NCBI RefSeq assembly: GCF_040610475.1
Contig: NZ_JBEXMJ010000017.1
Span: 60,837-124,836 of the forward strand
DNA: 64,000 nt
Direction: 5' to 3'
From: Actinopolymorpha sp. NPDC004070
GTDB lineage: Bacteria > Actinomycetota > Actinomycetes > Propionibacteriales > Actinopolymorphaceae
Positions 1-8,149 of the stretch are shown here, one piece after another (position 1 is the first letter of the stretch; each line of letters begins with the position of its first letter). A program made the translations under genes and the position numbers. Under the pieces are notes generated by a model that worked only from the letters and a program-made list of their open reading frames with translations, did not search any database and was not told where the DNA came from.

Positions 1-1
1 G

Positions 2-1039
2 CGCAAGCGCAACCTGAAGTACGACCGCAACATCGACGTCTCCGTCTACGACGTCACCAAGGATCTCGACCCCGGTTACGACGACGCGCCGGCCTCGGCC
101 CGGATGCGGCGCCGGCGGTCCGACACCGACCCCGGGCCCCGTTCCCGGGGCCGGATGACCGAGGAGGCCCGCGCCCGGCTGGTGGCCGAACGCGAGGCCG
201 CCGCCATCGACGACGGCCCGCCGACCGGTTACCGCTGGACCACCTGGGACGACCCCGGCGGGCACGGTCCCGAGCCGTACCCGTCGTGGCTGGTCACCGA
301 CCTGGCCGCGGTGGACACCGAGTTCGGCGTCCTCAAGACCGGCAAGGAAGCCGACGTGTTCCTGATCGAACGCGGCGTGCCGGCCGACGATGACACCGAG
401 GGCACCGATGGCACCAGCGGCACCAGCAACCGGTGCCTGCTGGCGTCCAAGCGGTACCGCTCGGCCGACCACCGGCTCTTCCACCGCGACGCCGGCTATC
501 TCGAGGGCCGGCGGTCGCGCCGGACCCGCGACCAGCGTGCGGTCGAGAACCGCACCAACTTCGGCCGCAACCTGATCGCCCAGCAGTGGGCGGTCGCGGA
601 GTTCGACGCCCTGAGCCAGCTGTGGACCGCGGGGCTGCCGGTGCCCTACCCGGTCCAGCACCTCGGCACCGAGCTGCTGATGGAGTTCATCGGCTCCGCC
701 GACGGGCAGGCGGCGCCCCGGCTGGCGCAGCTTCGCCCGGAGCCGGACCAGCTGGCCGACCTGTGGCGGCAGCTGCACGACGCGCTGGTCCTGCTCGGCC
801 GCAACGGGTACGCCCACGGCGACCTGTCGGCGTACAACCTGCTGGTGAACGACGGCGAGCTGATCCTGATCGACCTGCCCCAGCTGGTCGACGTGGTGAC
901 CAACCCGCAGGGTGAGGAGTTCCTGCGCCGGGACGTCAAGCGGATCTGCGAGTGGTTCGTGGCCCGGGGCATGGACCACAACCTCGCCGACGCCGACCGG
1001 CTCGCGGCGGAGGTACTCGAGGAGGCCGGCGCGAGCTGA
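2..1039 (+). CDS. RIO1-family atypical serine protein kinase (5' end outside window)
   Basis: RIO kinases are atypical Ser/Thr kinases or ATPases; the bacterial members are poorly characterised cytosolic proteins. The frame is open from base 2 and the first ATG is at 104, so the true start probably lies upstream of the window; from 104 the protein is 311 aa. Counting from that ATG, an ATP-loop-like segment TGKEADVFLIE is near residue 78, the catalytic-loop motif HGDLSAYNLLV near 236 and the metal-binding LIDLPQ near 257. All three match the RIO signature. A basic, Arg-rich N-terminal tail precedes the fold. The next gene follows after 88 bases on the same strand. The family call is firm; the cellular substrate is unknown. 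Confidence 0.85.
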   Translation, partial: RKRNLKYDRNIDVSVYDVTKDLDPGYDDAPASARMRRRRSDTDPGPRSRGRMTEEARARLVAEREAAAIDDGPPTGYRWTTWDDPGGHGPEPYPSWLVTDLAAVDTEFGVLKTGKEADVFLIERGVPADDDTEGTDGTSGTSNRCLLASKRYRSADHRLFHRDAGYLEGRRSRRTRDQRAVENRTNFGRNLIAQQWAVAEFDALSQLWTAGLPVPYPVQHLGTELLMEFIGSADGQAAPRLAQLRPEPDQLADLWRQLHDALVLLGRNGYAHGDLSAYNLLVNDGELILIDLPQLVDVVTNPQGEEFLRRDVKRICEWFVARGMDHNLADADRLAAEVLEEAGAS

Positions 1040-1127
1040 CGACTCGCACCTCACACCCCACTGGTGGCCACCGACGGCGGGACCGGGTTCCGGTCGCGTT
1101 GTCGGTGGCCACCGCCATGATGGGGGG

Positions 1128-1736
1128 ATGGTGGCGAACGCGCAGACCACGGCGGAGACCTTCGACCGGCTCGACTGGTACGCCCGTGACTTCGAGGCGG
1201 AGCGGTTCGTCGAGTGCGTGTTCCGCGAGGTCGACCTCACCGAGTCCCGCAGTCACGGCGCGTCGTTCGAGCGATGCGAGTTCCACAACTGCCGGTTCAA
1301 CGCCTCCGAGCACCGGGAGTCGGCGTTCGTGGGGTGTGAGTTCCGGCGTACTTCCTTCTTCTCCGCGGTCCTGGACGGCTGCAAGTTCACCGGCAGTACG
1401 TTCGTCGACTGCGTGTTCCGGCCGTTGACCGTACGCGGCGGTCAGTGGGGCGGCATCACCGCGCGCGGCGCCGACCTGACCGGGCTCGACCTGCGTGGGC
1501 TCCGGCTGGACGACGCCGACCTGTCCGAGGCCAACCTGCACGGGACCGTCCTGCGCGACGCGGACCTGTCGTTCGCCAGTCTGCGGGGCGCGGTGCTCAC
1601 CGAGGCGGATCTGCGCGGTGCCAAGCTGCATGCGGTGGATCTGAGCGTGGCGAGGCTGGGCGGCACCCGGCTCGACCTCGCCGGCGCGGTGTTGCTCGCG
1701 GAGTCACACGGCGCGCGCGTCGAAACGGCTGAGTAG
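1128..1736 (+). CDS. pentapeptide-repeat protein
   Basis: A 202-aa protein built of A(D/N)Lxx-type five-residue repeats, for example GADLTGLDLRG, DADLSEANLHG and RGAKLHAVDLS. Such repeats fold into a right-handed quadrilateral beta-helix. Family members include gyrase-protecting DNA mimics (Qnr, MfpA, McbG), but most have no known role. The N-terminal half has Cys/Phe-centred coils (ERCEFHNCRF, VGCEFRRTSF), as in the McbG/Qnr branch. I chose the ATG at 1128 because a G-rich ribosome site sits immediately upstream and the upstream frame has no family similarity. The 3' end overlaps the convergent gene by 33 bases. A quinolone-resistance role is only a possibility. Confidence 0.8.
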   Translation: MVANAQTTAETFDRLDWYARDFEAERFVECVFREVDLTESRSHGASFERCEFHNCRFNASEHRESAFVGCEFRRTSFFSAVLDGCKFTGSTFVDCVFRPLTVRGGQWGGITARGADLTGLDLRGLRLDDADLSEANLHGTVLRDADLSFASLRGAVLTEADLRGAKLHAVDLSVARLGGTRLDLAGAVLLAESHGARVETAE

Positions 1737-2000
1737 CCGCGCGGGGTCGATGGCCGCCGGGTGCGGGAGCTCGTCGTACACCACGATCTGGGTGTGGCCG
1801 TCGTGGCCGTGGATCGCGGTGACGTCCGCGAGTGACTCGTAGACGTTGATCGAGGGTCGCGGCCCGCACCAGGCGAGGCTGACCTTCCCGTTGGGGTACA
1901 CGGTTCCCCACGCCACGACGCCGGTGCCGGAAACGCCCGTTGCGTCACGGTGTCGATACAGCTGGAAGCGACACGGCATGGTTGTCGCGCTGGTGGGCAT
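1704..2000 (-). CDS. hypothetical protein, 98 aa
   Basis: Unrecognised small protein starting MPTSATTMPCRFQLYRHRD. A good ribosome site (gaggaagg) lies just upstream of the ATG at 2000, which is why I prefer this start over the longer open frame. The middle, GTVYPNGKVSLAWCGPRPS, and the acidic/aromatic tail look like a compact folded domain; similar short proteins occur in actinobacteria without a known role. There is no signal peptide or membrane segment. It converges on the pentapeptide gene with a 33-base tail overlap, and a long inverted repeat lies 35 bases upstream of its start. Confidence 0.55.
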   Translation of the reverse strand: MPTSATTMPCRFQLYRHRDATGVSGTGVVAWGTVYPNGKVSLAWCGPRPSINVYESLADVTAIHGHDGHTQIVVYDELPHPAAIDPARLLSRFDARAV

Positions 2001-2034
2001 GAGCCCTTCCTCTCCATCACGTGCTCCGCGAAGT

Positions 2035-2096
2035 GGAGTCCTACGGGCCGCCGCGCAGGGAATGGGCCGGGGTCTACGGCGGCCCGTAGGGACTCC
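2035..2096. repeat. long inverted repeat (13-bp core, 19-bp with one bulge)
   Basis: CTACGGGCCGCCG at 2041-2053 is the exact reverse complement of 2077-2089. The arms extend outward as ggagtc (2035-2040) against gactcc (2091-2096) with one unpaired base at 2090. The loop is 23 nt. It lies between the minus-strand 98-aa gene (start 2000) and the XRE regulator (start 2265). There is no U-tract, so an operator or 5' leader hairpin is as likely as a terminator. Confidence 0.6.
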
Positions 2097-2193
2097 TAGA
2101 GTGACAGGAGCACCACGTATGGTCAAGTAAGACTTCCAATGTAAATTTTCATGAACCGAGTTGATCTTCCCGATCCGGGATTTCCGGACTGAA

Positions 2194-2213
2194 GTGGCAT
2201 AAGTACTTGCCAC
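2194..2213. promoter_or_regulatory. palindrome in the promoter region of the XRE regulator
   Basis: GTGGCA-N8-TGCCAC, with a centre taagtact that is itself nearly symmetric, lies 52 bases before the XRE start. The surrounding 110 bases (about 2118-2230) are clearly more AT-rich than the rest of the window, as expected of a promoter. An autoregulatory operator is inferred. Confidence 0.4.
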
Positions 2214-2264
2214 ATTCGGGGCCAAGGTCCAGACTTTCTGCAGTTACGCACCGGGGAGGCTCGC

Positions 2265-3155
2265 ATGCCCAGAGTGACCGGACCCACGATCTCGCGGTGG
2301 CGGCTCAGCAAGGAGTTGAAGCGGCTGCGCGAGGAGGCGGGACGCTCCTTCGACGACTCGGCAGAGCTTCTCGGGTGCTCACCTTCGAAGATTCGCAAGA
2401 TCGAGGCGGGCGAGGTGGGAGTCGTGAAGGCGGAGCTCGACCTGCTGCTCGACCTCTACAAGGTCGACGACGAGGAACTCGCCTCGCTCCTGCGCGACCT
2501 GCAGAAGCTCGGCAAGCAGCGCGGCTGGTGGGCTCCGCTGGGCTCGCTCCCCAAGCAGTACAGCGTGTTCGTCGGGCTGGAGTCGGAGGCGTTGCGCATC
2601 CGGCAGTTCGAGCCCCTGGTGCTCCCGGGTCTGCTGCAGACCGAGGAGTACGCCAGTGCGCTCGACGCCATGTGCACGTTCCTCACCGCCGACGAGCAGG
2701 CGCGGGCGGTGAAGGTGCGAATGGCCCGCCAGGAGCAGTTCTGGGCGGAGGGCGCCGACGACGACCGCAGCCGGCTGTGGGTGATCGTCGACGAGGCGGC
2801 CCTGCGCCGGCCCGTGGGCGGCAACCTGAGCATCATGCGCGGGCAGTTGCTGCGGGTGCTGGAGCTGGCCGAGCGGTGCATCTTCCAGGTGGTGCCGTTC
2901 GAGGCCGGCAGCTATCCCGGGACGTCCGGTCCGTTCACCATCTTCGACTTCGACGAGGACGTCCACTCACCAGTTGTCTTCACCGACGGACACGCCGGCA
3001 TCGCACTCCTGGAGTCCGAGGCCGACGTCGACCGAGGTAACCGCGCGTTCGCGCACATGGCCGCGGTGGCGCTCAGCCCCACCGAGTCGGCCCGCAAAGT
3101 CGTGGCCATCGCATCGGAGATGGCCACCCAACAAGGAGGCGAAAATGAAAGTTGA
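2265..3155 (+). CDS. XRE-family regulator with DUF5753 domain
   Basis: A 296-aa protein. An N-terminal Xre-type helix-turn-helix (about residues 8-65, RLREEAGRSFDDSAELLGCSPSKIRKIEAGE) is followed by the DUF5753 effector-like domain (about 100-275). This architecture is widespread in Streptomyces and relatives and almost always pairs with a small DUF397 protein, as here: the next gene starts 11 bases before this stop. Several such pairs influence development and antibiotic production. The ATG at 2265 follows a purine-rich site (ggggagg) by 7-8 bases. The target genes are unknown. Confidence 0.9.
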   Translation: MPRVTGPTISRWRLSKELKRLREEAGRSFDDSAELLGCSPSKIRKIEAGEVGVVKAELDLLLDLYKVDDEELASLLRDLQKLGKQRGWWAPLGSLPKQYSVFVGLESEALRIRQFEPLVLPGLLQTEEYASALDAMCTFLTADEQARAVKVRMARQEQFWAEGADDDRSRLWVIVDEAALRRPVGGNLSIMRGQLLRVLELAERCIFQVVPFEAGSYPGTSGPFTIFDFDEDVHSPVVFTDGHAGIALLESEADVDRGNRAFAHMAAVALSPTESARKVVAIASEMATQQGGENES

Positions 3156-3348
3156 CCTGTCCCGAGCACGATGGCGCAAGGCATCTGCCTCGGTCGGGAT
3201 GTCGAACTGCGTGGAGGTCGCCGACCTCGGTGCGCAGCTGGCCGTCCGCGACTCCAAGGACCGACAGGGCCCGAAGCTGGTCTTCGGCGCGGGCGCGTGG
3301 TCCAGCTTCGTAGGAGGCGCCAAGAAGGGCGAGTTCGACCTGCGCTGA
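3145..3348 (+). CDS. DUF397 domain protein, 67 aa
   Basis: A 67-aa protein beginning MKVDLSRARWRKASASVGM and ending with SFVGGAKKGEFD. These are the hallmark ends of DUF397: an N-terminal WRKSS-like motif, a central NCVEVA and a C-terminal F(V)xxxKxGEFD. It overlaps the upstream XRE/DUF5753 gene by 11 bases and has the ribosome site aaggaggcg inside that gene, so the two are translationally coupled. DUF397 proteins are thought to bind or modulate their partner regulator. A strong hairpin 57 bases downstream ends the unit. Confidence 0.9.
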   Translation: MKVDLSRARWRKASASVGMSNCVEVADLGAQLAVRDSKDRQGPKLVFGAGAWSSFVGGAKKGEFDLR

Positions 3349-3404
3349 GCAGGTGCCGAGCAGGCATCGCCCGAACTGTTGATCCGGTACTGATCCGGTG
3401 AGAG

Positions 3405-3439
3405 CACGAAACCCCCGGCCTCCCGCCGGGGGTTTCGTG
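3405..3439. terminator. bidirectional hairpin terminator
   Basis: A perfect 15-bp stem: cacgaaacccccggc (3405-3419), loop ctccc, then the exact complement 3425-3439. It sits between the DUF397 gene and the convergent enolase-superfamily gene ending at 3465. A-rich and T-rich stem ends give partial U-tracts in both directions. Confidence 0.85.
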
Positions 3440-3464
3440 TGTTCGCTCGGCCTTCTGGTGGACG

Positions 3465-4724
3465 TCAGGCGGACGCGTGCACGGGGCGACGCTGGGCCCG
3501 GGCGAACAGCTCCCGCCACTCCGGGGACCCGTCGTCCAGGCGTACGTCCATCCGCACGCCGGGCTCCTGCACGGGGTGGTTGCCGGCCAGGAAGTCGGTC
3601 CACATGTCGGCCATCCGGGCGTAGTGCACGGCGCGGCCGGACGGCCAGACGACCGAGAGGACGTGCTGGCGTTCGGGGAGGACGTGCGGCGCCGGCATCC
3701 GGTAGCGCTCCAGCGCCTCCTGGTCCACCTCGACGCCCAGGCCCGGGCCGTCCGGCACCACGAGGTAGCCCTGCTCGACGCGCAGCGGGTCGACGATCAG
3801 GTCGTCGGCGTAGTTGTTGAGCGCGGTCACCGCGGGCCAGCGGGCGTGGGTGAGCACCGAGCCGAGGTGTGCCACCAGCGCGGTGGTGAGGCCGGCGCCC
3901 ACCCACTGCAGCCAGAACGCCTTGCCGAACTCCGCGCAGATCGCCCCGCGGTGCAGCGCCGTCGCCACGCCTCCCTCGACGACGAAACCGTCACAGGTCT
4001 CCTGCCGTACGACGGCCTGGAACGGCTGGGCGGCGAGGTGAACCGCCAGCGGCCGGTCGACCCTGTCCCGAAGGTGGCGGTAGCCCTCCAGGTCGGCGTG
4101 CGGGATCGGGGTCTCGTAGATCGCCACCCGGTCACGGCGGTCGAGCTCGCGCAGCACCGGACCGGCGTCCCCGGCCGACAGCAGCATCGCGTTCCAGTCG
4201 ATGTCCAGCCGGTAGTGCGGCGGAGTCACCGCGCTCACCTGGTCGACCTGGGCGTAGACGTCCAGCCACGGGCGCGCCTTGAACTTGTGGAAGACGTAGC
4301 CGGCCGCGACCGCCTCCTTGGCCTCCTCGGCCAGCGCCTCCGGCGCCATCTTGGTGTTCCACCAGGCGATCGGGACGCGTTCGCGCACCTTCCGGCCGAG
4401 CAGGGCGGACACGGGTACGCCGAGCGCCTTGCCGACAAGGTCGTACATCGCCATCTGCAGGCCGGGGCCGAGCGAGTCGTCACCGAGGAAGTCGGCCGGG
4501 TTGCCCCCGCGTACCTTGGCGACCGCCTGGTCGGGCACGAGCCCCCAGCCGTAGTGCAGCAGCGTCTCGCCCCATCCGACCAGCCCGGCGTCGGTGGTCA
4601 CCTTCACCACCTCGATGACGCCCCAGTCCCACACCAGGAGGGCGTTCCACTCCTGGCAGCGGGGAGTGAACGGCACGTTGACGACGATGCGTTCGACCTC
4701 GGTGATCTTCAGCGGCGCGCTCAT
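3465..4724 (-). CDS. mandelate racemase/muconate lactonizing (enolase-superfamily) enzyme
   Basis: A 419-aa protein with an N-terminal capping domain and a C-terminal TIM-like barrel. Enolase-superfamily members abstract a proton alpha to a carboxylate, using Mg2+, in sugar-acid dehydration or epimerisation. Visible signatures are HKFKARPW (KxK-type lysines on barrel strand 2), RLDIDWNA (metal-ligand Asp), IYETPIPH (metal-ligand Glu) and VEGGV further on. The ATG at 4724 is preceded by gagaaaggg; the longer frame upstream is low-complexity. The gene stands alone, convergent with the DUF397 unit and divergent from the ABC-F gene. An acid-sugar dehydratase or cycloisomerase is likely, but the substrate cannot be named. 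Confidence 0.88.
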   Translation of the reverse strand: MSAPLKITEVERIVVNVPFTPRCQEWNALLVWDWGVIEVVKVTTDAGLVGWGETLLHYGWGLVPDQAVAKVRGGNPADFLGDDSLGPGLQMAMYDLVGKALGVPVSALLGRKVRERVPIAWWNTKMAPEALAEEAKEAVAAGYVFHKFKARPWLDVYAQVDQVSAVTPPHYRLDIDWNAMLLSAGDAGPVLRELDRRDRVAIYETPIPHADLEGYRHLRDRVDRPLAVHLAAQPFQAVVRQETCDGFVVEGGVATALHRGAICAEFGKAFWLQWVGAGLTTALVAHLGSVLTHARWPAVTALNNYADDLIVDPLRVEQGYLVVPDGPGLGVEVDQEALERYRMPAPHVLPERQHVLSVVWPSGRAVHYARMADMWTDFLAGNHPVQEPGVRMDVRLDDGSPEWRELFARAQRRPVHASA

Positions 4725-4965
4725 CGGCACCCTTTCTCCCTTTGCGTACGACGTTCGGTGCGTATCCGTCCATCGTTGCCCAGGTCGGGCACGGCCGGAA
4801 CGCCTCGGTCCGGCCTCAGCCAGCGGACCGCCCAGGGAGCCGCCCAGGGTGAGACGGGGACGTGGGGGTGATCCACCCGAGCGGATAGCCTCGACAGCGG
4901 CGCGCGGCCGGGTGCTGTCCGATGACGGCCCGGTGCGGCCGGCGCCCCACGACAGAAAGGCATGG

Positions 4966-6864
4966 ATGGCGACCAACCTCGTCAACCTCGAACGGGTCGA
5001 CAAGTCCTACGGCATCACGCCGCTGCTGGAGCAGGTGAGCCTCGGCGTCTCCGCCGGAGAGCGGATCGGCCTGGTCGGGCGCAACGGCGCCGGCAAGACG
5101 ACCCTGCTGGCACTGCTCGCGCGCACCGAGGAGGCCGACTCCGGGCGGGTCACCCACAACCGCGGCCTCCGGGTCGGGGTGCTGAGCCAGCGCGACGACT
5201 TCGAGCCGGGCCGCACCGTCTCCGACGTCGTACTCGGCGACCTGCCCGCGCACACCTGGCTGTCGGACCGCCGGGCACGCGACGTTCTCACCGGCCTGCT
5301 CTCCGACGTACCGCTCGAACGCACCGTCGACAACCTGTCCGGTGGCGAGCGGCGGCGGGCCGCGCTGGCCCGGCTGCTGGTCCGCGAGCACGATCTCGTC
5401 CTGCTCGACGAGCCGACCAACCACCTCGACATCGAGGTCACCGACTGGCTGGCGCAGCACCTTCGCGGGCGGTCGGAGGCACTGGTGGCGGTGACGCACG
5501 ACCGGTGGTTCCTGGACGCGGTGTGTACGACCACCTGGGAGCTGGCCGACGCGCAGGTCAACTCCTTCGAGGGTGGCTACGCGGCGTATGTACTTGCCCG
5601 CGCCGAACGCGACCGGATGGCCGACGCCACCGAGTCCAGGCGGCAGAACCTCCTGCGCAAGGAGCTGGCCTGGCTGCGGCGCGGCGCACCGGCGCGTACG
5701 TCCAAGCCGAAGTTCCGCCTGGACGCGGCGTCCGCGCTGATCGCCGACGAGCCCGACCCGCGGGACAGCCCGGCGCTGGCGAAGTTCGCCTCCGCCCGGC
5801 TCGGCAAGACCGTGGTGGACCTGAAGGACGTCGACGTACGCCGCGGCACGCGGGAGTTGCTGCAGGAGGTGAGCTGGCAGCTCGGCCCGGGCGAACGCAT
5901 CGGGGTCGTGGGGGTGAACGGCGCCGGCAAGACGACCCTGCTCCGGCTGCTCGCCGGTGAGACCGAACCCGACCACGGCAAGGTGGCCTGGGGCCAGACC
6001 GTCCAGCTCGCCCACCTGTCCCAGGAGCTCGGCACGCTCGACCCGGACGTGACCGTGGCTGCCGCGGCCGAGGAGATCAAGCGGGTGGTCAAGCTGGCCC
6101 CCGACAACATCCGGCCCGGCGCGATCGGGCGTCGGCCGGTGCCGACCGTCGGGCCGGAGGTCACCGCGATCTCCCTGCTGGAACGCTTCGGCTTCCGCGG
6201 CGACCGGCTACGGACCCGGGTGGGTGAGCTGTCCGGCGGTGAGCGGCGCCGGCTGGAGCTGCTGTGCCTGCTGCTCACGGAGCCGAACGTGCTGCTGCTG
6301 GACGAGCCGACCAACGACCTGGACATCGACACCCTGCAGGTGATCGAGGACTTCCTGGACGGCTGGCCGGGTTCGCTGGTGGTGGTGACGCACGACCGGT
6401 ACTTCCTGGAGCGCACCTGCGACACGGTCTGGGCGCTGCTGGGCGACGGGCGGTTCGCGATGCTGCCCGGCGGGGTGGAGGAGTACCTCCAGCGGCGCCG
6501 GGACGGAGTCGGCGGGCCGGCCGCGGGGAGCGCGCTCGGGCCGCCGGCGAGCACAGCGGGTGCGTCGGGTGCGTCAGGTGCGGCCGCTTCGGGAACCGCC
6601 GGGTCACCGGCGCCGGACGGCGGCGCACCGCAGGTTTCGGCCGCCGACCAGCGGGCGGCGAAGAAGGAGCTGGCCAAGCTGGAACGCCAGCTGTCCCGGC
6701 TCACCGCCCGGGTCGACCAGCTGCACAGCGCCCAGGCCGAACACGCCAGCGACTACGAACGCCTGATGGAGCTGGACGGCGAACTCCGCGGAGTGCAGGC
6801 GGAGAAGGACGAGGTCGAGCTCCGCTGGCTGGAACTGGCCGAGACCCTGGAGGGAACGGCCTAG
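4966..6864 (+). CDS. ABC-F family ATPase (Uup/EttA-like)
   Basis: A 632-aa cytosolic protein with two ATP-binding cassettes and no membrane segment. Cassette 1 has Walker A GRNGAGKTT, signature LSGGERRR and Walker B LVLLDEPTNHLD; cassette 2 has GVNGAGKTT, LSGGERRR and VLLLDEPTNDLD. A linker lies between them. The C-terminal 90 residues after a Gly/Ala/Ser-rich spacer form a predicted coiled coil (KKELAKLERQLSRL), as in Uup. ABC-F proteins act on ribosomes as translation factors or antibiotic-protection proteins; the coiled-coil tail argues for a Uup-type housekeeping role, but resistance cannot be excluded. I preferred the ATG at 4966 because homology starts there; the open frame extends further upstream. 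Confidence 0.92.
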   Translation: MATNLVNLERVDKSYGITPLLEQVSLGVSAGERIGLVGRNGAGKTTLLALLARTEEADSGRVTHNRGLRVGVLSQRDDFEPGRTVSDVVLGDLPAHTWLSDRRARDVLTGLLSDVPLERTVDNLSGGERRRAALARLLVREHDLVLLDEPTNHLDIEVTDWLAQHLRGRSEALVAVTHDRWFLDAVCTTTWELADAQVNSFEGGYAAYVLARAERDRMADATESRRQNLLRKELAWLRRGAPARTSKPKFRLDAASALIADEPDPRDSPALAKFASARLGKTVVDLKDVDVRRGTRELLQEVSWQLGPGERIGVVGVNGAGKTTLLRLLAGETEPDHGKVAWGQTVQLAHLSQELGTLDPDVTVAAAAEEIKRVVKLAPDNIRPGAIGRRPVPTVGPEVTAISLLERFGFRGDRLRTRVGELSGGERRRLELLCLLLTEPNVLLLDEPTNDLDIDTLQVIEDFLDGWPGSLVVVTHDRYFLERTCDTVWALLGDGRFAMLPGGVEEYLQRRRDGVGGPAAGSALGPPASTAGASGASGAAASGTAGSPAPDGGAPQVSAADQRAAKKELAKLERQLSRLTARVDQLHSAQAEHASDYERLMELDGELRGVQAEKDEVELRWLELAETLEGTA

Positions 6865-6903
6865 GGCGACCACCGGCAGCTGGGCCGGTGTGGGGTCCCG
6901 CCC

Positions 6904-7356
6904 TCAGCGGGGTTCCCACGCCTGCGGGCTCTTCACCAGCCGCCGCAGGTGCGGTGAGAGCTTGCCGCTGACCACGTCGGCGAGGCTGGTCTCGTCCAGG
7001 ACGCCGCGCACCGCGGCCCGGGTGGCCACCCACACCGTCTGCAGGTTGGCCGCCACTCCTTCGTACGACGCCTGCTCAGGACGCATGCCGCGAACCCCGG
7101 CCAGCGGCCCGTCGACGGCGCGGATGACGTCGCCGACCGCGATCTCCTCGGCGGGCCGGGCGAGCCGGTAGCCGCCCTCGGCGCCGCGGAGGCTGCGGAC
7201 CAGTCCCGCCCGGCGCAGGTCACCGAGGATTGCCTCGAGGAACTTGTGCGGCAGCCCCTGGGCGTCCGCGAGCGCCTGCGCGGTGACCGTGTGAGGTGCC
7301 GCGGCGAGTTCGAGCATGGCGCGGACGGCGTAGTCGGCGCGGGCCGAGATCTGCAC
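6904..7356 (-). CDS. Rrf2-family transcriptional regulator
   Basis: A 150-aa protein starting with GTG: VQISARADYAVRAMLELA is the classic Rrf2 N terminus. A winged helix covers about residues 1-80 (AQGLPHKFLEAILGDLRRAGLVRS, then the wing GAEGGYRLARP). The iron-sulfur regulators IscR and NsrR have three Cys near residues 90-110. No Cys is visible there (DGPLAGVRGMRPEQASYEG), so this is probably a cluster-free Rrf2 protein sensing something else. The longer open frame upstream lacks homology. It lies 91 bases downstream of the MarR gene on the same strand. Confidence 0.88.
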   Translation of the reverse strand: MQISARADYAVRAMLELAAAPHTVTAQALADAQGLPHKFLEAILGDLRRAGLVRSLRGAEGGYRLARPAEEIAVGDVIRAVDGPLAGVRGMRPEQASYEGVAANLQTVWVATRAAVRGVLDETSLADVVSGKLSPHLRRLVKSPQAWEPR

Positions 7357-7447
7357 GGGCTCATCATGCCGTGCCGCGCCGGGAAGGTCGGTGGGTGCCC
7401 GGCGTGGCGCGCCTCGGGCCGTTCTGATCTGTTCTGTTTTGGTCTGG

Positions 7448-8026
7448 TCAGCTGCGTTCGTCGAACGGGCCGAGCAGCCGGCGCAGCAGGTCGGCGAGCT
7501 GGTCGCGGTCGGCGGCGGGGAGCCCGGCCAGCAGTTCGCGCTCGTGGGCGAGCAGGTCGGCAAGGGCGGTGTCCACCCGGTCGCGGCCCTTCGCGGTGAG
7601 CCGGACCCGCACTCCGCGGCGGTCGGCGGGGTCCGGTCGGCGTTCGACCAGGTCCTTGGCGGCCAGCCGGTCGATCCGGTTGGTCATGGTGCCGCTGGTG
7701 ACGAGGGTCTGGGTGAGCAGCCTGCCGGGGGAGAGTTCGTAGGGCGTACCGGCGCGGCGCAGGGCGGTGAGCACGTCGAACTCCCACGACTCCAGGTCGT
7801 GGGTGGCGAAGACCAGCCGCCGGGCCCGGTCGAGGTGGCGGGCCAGCCGGGTGACCCGGGACAGCACCTCGAACGGCGACACGTCGAGGTCGGGCAGCTC
7901 GCGGCGCCACGCGGCGACCAGCCGGTCGACCTCGTCCTCTCCCGGCGCGGCCGCTGGTTCCCGGCTCGGTGGCTCACCACCCGGTGGATCCGCTGGTTCC
8001 CGGTCCGCCGGCTCGTTGCTGTCCAC
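7448..8026 (-). CDS. MarR-family transcriptional regulator
   Basis: A 192-aa winged-helix dimeric repressor type. The recognition region SGTMTNRIDRLAAKDLVERRP and the wing DRRGVRVRLTAKG are clear at about residues 105-150. A Pro/Glu-rich tail of about 30 residues precedes the domain. It is divergent from the trans-aconitate methyltransferase gene. The shared intergenic region holds three overlapping palindromic sites (8045-8099) that are good operator candidates, so it probably represses both itself and the methyltransferase. Confidence 0.88.
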   Translation of the reverse strand: MDSNEPADREPADPPGGEPPSREPAAAPGEDEVDRLVAAWRRELPDLDVSPFEVLSRVTRLARHLDRARRLVFATHDLESWEFDVLTALRRAGTPYELSPGRLLTQTLVTSGTMTNRIDRLAAKDLVERRPDPADRRGVRVRLTAKGRDRVDTALADLLAHERELLAGLPAADRDQLADLLRRLLGPFDERS

Positions 8027-8044
8027 GGGTCCAGCCTAGGGGGT

Positions 8045-8099
8045 GTCAAGACTCTTGACGTCGAGATACTGACTCGGGCAAGCTATCTCGACGTCAAGA
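8045..8099. promoter_or_regulatory. clustered MarR-type operator palindromes
   Basis: GTCAAGA-C-TCTTGAC at 8045-8059 is a perfect 7+7 palindrome. It overlaps the left arm of a perfect 16-bp inverted repeat, 8053-8068 against 8084-8099, with a 15-bp spacer. Each arm is itself almost palindromic around GACGTC. The block begins 19 bases upstream of the MarR start (8026), in the intergenic space shared with the methyltransferase gene (start 8150). Confidence 0.7.
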
Positions 8100-8149
8100 T
8101 AAATCTGGGTGCCCGGATCATGGGCACGCCTGTCCCGGGAGGCAACGGA

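Noticed and set aside
3477..4871. Long plus-strand open frame of 464 codons opposite the enolase-superfamily gene
   Set aside because: It is the antisense shadow of a recognised gene with intact motifs; it has no family character of its own.
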